The translations under genes and the position numbers were made by a program. From Sulfolobales archaeon (GTDB lineage Archaea; Thermoproteota; Thermoprotei_A; Sulfolobales; Desulfurococcaceae), in the NCBI GenBank assembly GCA_025059075.1, contig JANXDZ010000001.1, positions 339,977 to 396,063 of the forward strand: a stretch of 56,087 nt of DNA, in the 5' to 3' direction. Below the pieces are notes generated by a model. It was not told the DNA's origin, made no database searches, and was given only the letters and a program-made list of their open reading frames with translations. The stretch's first letter is position 1, and each line of letters starts with the position of its first letter. Of this stretch, positions 52,114 through 56,087 are shown piece by piece.

Positions 52114-54282
52114 TTACCTTGGGGAAACCATATTTCCTTTACTTCGTCCTGCTTTTAAAACCTCAACGAGTTCCTTTACCCACCTTCCAACAATCCTTAG
52201 TTTACCGAGGTCATTAAGGTATTCCTCACTGCTTACACCTTCTCTGCGCTGCCATTCATGGTATGCTTTCCAAAGTTTCTGGAGAGCTAAGTAGTGGTAT
52301 TTACATAGGTTTTCACTGAACGCTTCTCTATGGCAGGCTATGCATTTAGCCTTAGGCTTTAGTAATCCAGTGGCCTTAGCTAAGCTAAGGCCTATTTCAG
52401 TCTTTTTCTCAGTGAACTTATTCAATAAGTTGATCAGGACTTCTTTTGCTTCAGACACCACTTGGTTTCTTGAAGCCGCACCTCTCTTAATAGCTTCTAG
52501 CTTTTCCTCAAAACTCCTTGTCAAAGAGACTTCAGTTAATTCACTGAAGTACTCACTTAGTATCTCAATTACTGCTATTCCAAGATCTGTGGCATTGATC
52601 CCTCTTGAACTTTCAACAATGTACTTTCTGACAAAAAGAGTCTCTATTATTCTCGCTCTAGTGGACTCCGTCCCAATATTCACGCTCTCCATCCATTTAA
52701 GAACCTTGATCTTTGATGGAGGCTCTGGGGGCTTAGAGAATTTCCTATTTACTTTAACTGAGACAACTTCTAATAATTCACCAACGCTAACTCTAGGGAT
52801 TAAGAGTTCTTTAGGCATACTGAATGAATAGTACTTTAACCAACCTTCATAAATGATCTCTTGTCCCACGAGCTTGAATAAAGCCCCCTCCCCCCGTCTT
52901 AAAGGACTGAGGACTATAGTTTTGTGCAAAAGCTTCCCCGATGGAGCAAATGATGCAATGAACCTCTTAGTAACTAAGTCATATATTCTTTGACTGATCT
53001 TATTTAAACTAGCTGGAGTAACGCCAGTAGGATATATGGCTGGGTGAGCAGGATCTTCTTTAGCTCCTTCAACTGGCTTTAAAACCTCTTTAACTTCCGA
53101 GAAGAGCTTGTTTACTAGGCCCTTGTACTGGGGGACACTGGATATACTTCTAAGGATCTCTTCGTAATTAAGATCCTTTGGCAGCCTCTGACTATTAGTT
53201 CTTGGATAGCTTATTAAAGCATCAAGATATAGTGCTTCAGCAACTTTTTGAGTGGTAAGTGGGCTAAATCCATATATTCTAGCAGCCTCACTTTGTAAAT
53301 CACTTAAGTTAAATGGAGGAGGAGTAGGGATGCTCCAAAGCTCCTCCTTATAATCCACTACTATGAGCTTGTTTACAGCTTTTATGGCTTCAGCAATGCT
53401 ATCAGCTTCCTCCATACTTTCAAGAGATTTACCGCAGTATTCAAGATTGTAATTAGAGTCCCCTATCCTTACAGTAACTGAAACTGAGTATTGTGGAATT
53501 GGGACAAATATATTTCTAGAAATCACCTTGTCTACAACATACTTAAGCGTTGGAGTCTGAACTCTTCCAGCACTTAGAGTCATGCTTCTTCCAATGCTCT
53601 CCATTAAAGAGTTCATGAGAGCTCTACTAACGTTAATTCCCCATATCCAGTCTAGCTCATGCCTACATAGACCTGCCTCAACCATCTCCTTGTCTAAGGG
53701 CATTAACTTAGAAAACGCATTCCTAAGTTCGCGTGGCGTAAGACTGGAGAACTTGGCTCTAAGTGATCTATTTACATCTCCGTGATTCTTTATGATTAAA
53801 TAGCCTATAACTGATCCTTCAATATCGTAGTCGCATGCATTGACATAGTGATCAGCACCTTTACACACTTTATCCATTAAAGTTAAGTAGTTTTTAGCGT
53901 GCTTAGCCTCTCTTTCAGCAATGTATATGGGCTGCCAAGCGTAGTTAAACGTGGGGTAACCCTTATCCATAGTAGTAATGCCGTAGAGATGCCCTGCAGC
54001 AGGTACAAGAGTTATCTCACTCCACTTAGTGCTTATAACCCAGTAAGGGATCCCTTTATATCTAAGTACTCTCGGCTTATGTTCTTGAAAAACTGCTTCA
54101 ACTATCTTCCTAGCTGCCTTGGGTTTCTCAGCTACGACTACTACCTTACCATCAAGATCCCATATGCTCTTAAACGAGCGTTCATTATCAACGCTACCTT
54201 TACTTAAGGCACTACTCCACTCCTGCTTCTTAATAGTTTTCTCACAAGTATTTCCACACTTCACAGCTCTACTAAGCCTCAT
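52114..54282 (-). CDS. topA: type IA DNA topoisomerase (topoisomerase III-like)
   Basis: 722 residues. The toprim start VVVAEKPKAARKIVEAVF is followed by NACDYDIEGS (the DxD metal motif) and SAGRVQTPTLKYVVDK, with the catalytic Tyr in ALISYPRTNSQRLP near residue 360. GTESTRARIIETLF is a further family motif. A short C-terminal Cys/His set CIACHREAFSENLCKYH may bind zinc. It relaxes negative supercoils and resolves recombination intermediates. The start ATG at 54282 gives a 43-residue leader before the toprim domain. It shares orientation with reverse gyrase, 650 bases away. Confidence 0.95.
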   Translation of the reverse strand: MRLSRAVKCGNTCEKTIKKQEWSSALSKGSVDNERSFKSIWDLDGKVVVVAEKPKAARKIVEAVFQEHKPRVLRYKGIPYWVISTKWSEITLVPAAGHLYGITTMDKGYPTFNYAWQPIYIAEREAKHAKNYLTLMDKVCKGADHYVNACDYDIEGSVIGYLIIKNHGDVNRSLRAKFSSLTPRELRNAFSKLMPLDKEMVEAGLCRHELDWIWGINVSRALMNSLMESIGRSMTLSAGRVQTPTLKYVVDKVISRNIFVPIPQYSVSVTVRIGDSNYNLEYCGKSLESMEEADSIAEAIKAVNKLIVVDYKEELWSIPTPPPFNLSDLQSEAARIYGFSPLTTQKVAEALYLDALISYPRTNSQRLPKDLNYEEILRSISSVPQYKGLVNKLFSEVKEVLKPVEGAKEDPAHPAIYPTGVTPASLNKISQRIYDLVTKRFIASFAPSGKLLHKTIVLSPLRRGEGALFKLVGQEIIYEGWLKYYSFSMPKELLIPRVSVGELLEVVSVKVNRKFSKPPEPPSKIKVLKWMESVNIGTESTRARIIETLFVRKYIVESSRGINATDLGIAVIEILSEYFSELTEVSLTRSFEEKLEAIKRGAASRNQVVSEAKEVLINLLNKFTEKKTEIGLSLAKATGLLKPKAKCIACHREAFSENLCKYHYLALQKLWKAYHEWQRREGVSSEEYLNDLGKLRIVGRWVKELVEVLKAGRSKGNMVSPR

Positions 54283-54416
54283 TGCATGTTTTAACAGCTT
54301 TCACCTAAGCCTTTTCATTAATAAGAAGCTGTACAAAAGCTTATAAAACATTTTTCAGGAAGTAATTCAATCGAAAATTTTAGAGCTCAGAGACTTCATG
54401 AGCTATTGATAAGCAT

Positions 54417-55589
54417 TTACATGGGTATTGGAGCAGTTAATGCAAGTAGAACTCCATATGTCAATAAGATGGCTAGGTGCCTGGCCCTTATTAGTGAAGC
54501 AGCATTAGCCGGCCCTGGATGAGGTCTAAAGCCCGTTATAGCTTTTAACAATAACAGTATAAATGATAGTGAAACATACGTTAAACCACCATAGCGTCCA
54601 TTTAAAAGAAATACAAGGCCTGCTGTAAAGAGCGTTAGTAGAGTTAGATGTTCTATGACTCTATAAGTTCTTGAGTCTACAAATGCCCTAATCACATGGC
54701 CTCCATCAAGTTGTCCTACTGGCATTAAATTAAGGAAAGTTACTATAAACATTATTAGGGAGAAGAATGCTAGAGGATGGTATATAAGCACGTATTCTTC
54801 ACTAATGCCTTTAAGTGACTCAAGAATTAATATGGCAAGTGGGTAGAACATTATTGGCGACGCTTCTCCAGAGCTCACAAGCTCTCTAGCTTCATTGATA
54901 GATATGTATTTTGATAAGCTTACCCCTAGAAATCCCATGCATAGTGCTGCCATAAATCCCATTAAAGGACCCATTAACCCTAGGAGTGCTTGCGATTTCC
55001 TACTTGGAGGTAGGCCCTTCATAAATATCACTGCTCCAAAAGTCCCTATAAACCCTAGTTGAATAGGGGGTGCTGGAATAATGTATGGACCAGTTACGGG
55101 CACTAAGTAGCTCTTGGCTATAAGTAAGTGACCTACTTCATGTATTAGGAGCGTGGCCATAAACATGGCTGTAAACGCTATTGAAAACCCTACTAATGTA
55201 ATCATGGAAATAGGCATTTTAAGAACCCTATAGTATTCCTGAGTGTAGCCATACATAGTTAGAAACACTGTTGCAAGAGCTATTGAAGCCAGAGCTATTT
55301 GTAAAGTCCTTCTCTCCTTGGGTTCCTCAACGCATGTTGCTCTAATGACGTATATGTCGTCATACTTTAGTTGAAATATCATTAAACCGCTCTTACGGCT
55401 CTTTATATAAAGCATTTCAAAAAGTCCATCATCTATAGGTCTACTTACATATAGATCTAGTACTGGCTTAGTTGAAATAATGTGTTCCTCCGTTTTAAGG
55501 ATGGATACCCCAGCTTTCGAGAGTTCTCCTAATAAATTCCCTAGATTCCGGCACGAGTTCTCCAACGGGCTTGCACTCTCTTCTCCCAC
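54417..55589 (-). CDS. M50 family (site-2 protease-like) membrane metallopeptidase
   Basis: 390 residues with multiple membrane segments. LLIHEVGHLLIAKS carries the HExxH-type zinc motif (HEVGH) in a membrane helix, and LNLMPVGQLDGGHVI supplies the third ligand. It cuts proteins within the membrane. The frame opens at ATG 55589, 95 bases inside rpoK in another frame. No ATG exists between the rpoK stop and residue 59, so either the genes truly overlap or the protein starts later. Confidence 0.9.
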   Translation of the reverse strand: MGEESASPLENSCRNLGNLLGELSKAGVSILKTEEHIISTKPVLDLYVSRPIDDGLFEMLYIKSRKSGLMIFQLKYDDIYVIRATCVEEPKERRTLQIALASIALATVFLTMYGYTQEYYRVLKMPISMITLVGFSIAFTAMFMATLLIHEVGHLLIAKSYLVPVTGPYIIPAPPIQLGFIGTFGAVIFMKGLPPSRKSQALLGLMGPLMGFMAALCMGFLGVSLSKYISINEARELVSSGEASPIMFYPLAILILESLKGISEEYVLIYHPLAFFSLIMFIVTFLNLMPVGQLDGGHVIRAFVDSRTYRVIEHLTLLTLFTAGLVFLLNGRYGGLTYVSLSFILLLLKAITGFRPHPGPANAASLIRARHLAILLTYGVLLALTAPIPM

Positions 55590-55797
55590 TAGGTAACACC
55601 CTACAAGTAGTTATAGGTAAAACACCTTCATATAGCTCAATTAGAGCTATAATCACTGGATCCTTTTTTATATTTAACTTAGATAAGTCTATTAGAGGAG
55701 GGGCTCCGAAACTTAATTGAAGAGCTCTAGCCCCAACTATTCGTGCAATTTCGTATTTAGTGAGCCTCCTCAATACAGCTTCAATTACCTTACTCAT
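55495..55797 (-). CDS. rpoK: RNA polymerase subunit K (Rpo6/omega)
   Basis: 100 residues. LTKYEIARIVGARALQLSFG, then APPLIDLS and ELYEGVLPITTCR are the omega/RPB6 core. It binds the assembled polymerase near the clamp. The tail after PITTCR is about 20 residues longer than usual and overlaps the 5' end of the M50 gene, as if a stop had been lost and translation now runs on (VPESREFIRRTLESWGIHP). Confidence 0.92.
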   Translation of the reverse strand: MSKVIEAVLRRLTKYEIARIVGARALQLSFGAPPLIDLSKLNIKKDPVIIALIELYEGVLPITTCRVLPSGRRECKPVGELVPESREFIRRTLESWGIHP

Positions 55798-55886
55798 AAT
55801 AGCACCTAATCCATAGCCTTCCTTTAGTGTACAAAGGGTGAGTATAAAAAATTATTTTAAAGACTTCACCTTAACTATTTAATGCT

Positions 55887-56087
55887 TTAAAACTCAAACT
55901 TCCCAGGAGTTTCTTCTTCCTTCTCCTTCTTCTCCTTTTCTTTTTCTTTCTTTAGGGGGCTTGCAGCTATTATATCATCGATCTTGAGTATTGTAATTGC
56001 TGCTTCAGTTGCGCTCTTCACTACTTGTTTCTTTACTAATACCGGCTCTAGAACATTTATGTTAAACATGTCTTCCTCAACTTTTCC
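55887..56087 (-). CDS. thermosome subunit, C-terminal part (cut by window edge)
   Basis: 67 residues to the edge. [20 protein letters not shown] then [12 protein letters not shown] is the conserved end of the group II chaperonin equatorial domain, followed by a Lys/Glu tail ([14 protein letters not shown]) and a C-terminal GKFEF. The thermosome folds proteins delivered by prefoldin. The start and rest of the gene lie beyond 56087. Confidence 0.95.
   Translation of the reverse strand, partial: GKVEEDMFNINVLEPVLVKKQVVKSATEAAITILKIDDIIAASPLKKEKEKEKKEKEEETPGKFEF

Noticed and set aside
51968-52294. 108-codon plus-strand frame running into the topoisomerase gene
   Set aside because: Its second half is antisense to the conserved end of topA; the first half has no supporting feature.
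55905-55960. Thermosome Lys/Glu tail as a repeat of the 7541-7597 peptide tract
   Set aside because: Only composition is shared; the base order and codon pattern differ, and Lys/Glu tails are common in chaperonins.

Overview
The window is archaeal and most likely comes from a hyperthermophilic member of the Thermoproteota (Crenarchaeota), of the Desulfurococcales/Ignisphaera type. The support is a full-length reverse gyrase, an ESCRT-III/CdvB cell-division protein, an Fe-S-type TFE-beta, a TFB-Gar1 pair, the archaeal exosome/proteasome superoperon, DUF2258 and DUF763 proteins, a tRNA-Ser that appears to carry an intron, and a digeranylgeranylglyceryl-phosphate synthase. CdvB argues against Thermoproteales. 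The genus cannot be fixed from the sequence alone. The DNA is AT-rich, genes are tightly packed, and several convergent pairs overlap at their 3' ends.

Layout. 1-10 kb: the tail of an ABC exporter operon, inositol-phosphate synthase, a purine/MTA phosphorylase, cysteinyl-tRNA synthetase, a probably broken small gene, a very short Lys/Glu-only peptide gene, an HTH-phosphoribosyltransferase-like regulator next to a PD-(D/E)XK nuclease, and a ZIP metal transporter. 10-14.1 kb: a toxin-antitoxin graveyard. One intact HEPN/MNT pair and one intact VapB antitoxin sit among decayed nucleotidyltransferase, HEPN and PIN genes. The vapC next to vapB keeps its catalytic acids but has lost its start codon and carries one in-frame TAA. 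14.2-21.3 kb: tRNA-Arg, DUF2258, leucyl-tRNA synthetase, glucose/mannose-6-phosphate isomerase and the ether-lipid prenyltransferase. 21.5-22.1 kb: a heavily decayed circularly permuted GTPase, unannotatable as an ORF but readable across frames. 22.2-31.4 kb: AK6-type kinase, MscS channel, TFE-beta, TFB, Gar1, succinyl-CoA synthetase, a TatD-like hydrolase operon and CdvB.

31.5-40 kb: a cyclic-2,3-diphosphoglycerate-synthetase-like GTPase, a Zn-ribbon protein resembling the chromatin protein Cren7, signal peptidase I, and an overlapping three-gene block (ThiD-ThiN fusion, AIR-synthase-like protein, NCS1 permease) that looks like a thiamine/HMP salvage and synthesis unit. DUF763, RpiB and two pilin-like secreted proteins follow. 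41-46.6 kb: the minus-strand RNA-processing superoperon psmA-SBDS-rrp4-rrp41-rrp42-rpl37ae-brix-pcc1-prefoldin beta-DUF3194, which links proteasome, exosome, ribosome assembly and the KEOPS tRNA-modification complex. 47-56 kb: a flavodoxin-like protein, tRNA-Ser (probable intron) and tRNA-Leu, reverse gyrase and a second type IA topoisomerase in the same orientation, an M50 membrane protease overlapping rpoK, and the C-terminus of a thermosome subunit.

No CRISPR array, insertion sequence or prophage was seen. The most unusual material is in the 'empty' stretches, which are mostly decayed genes rather than random spacer.
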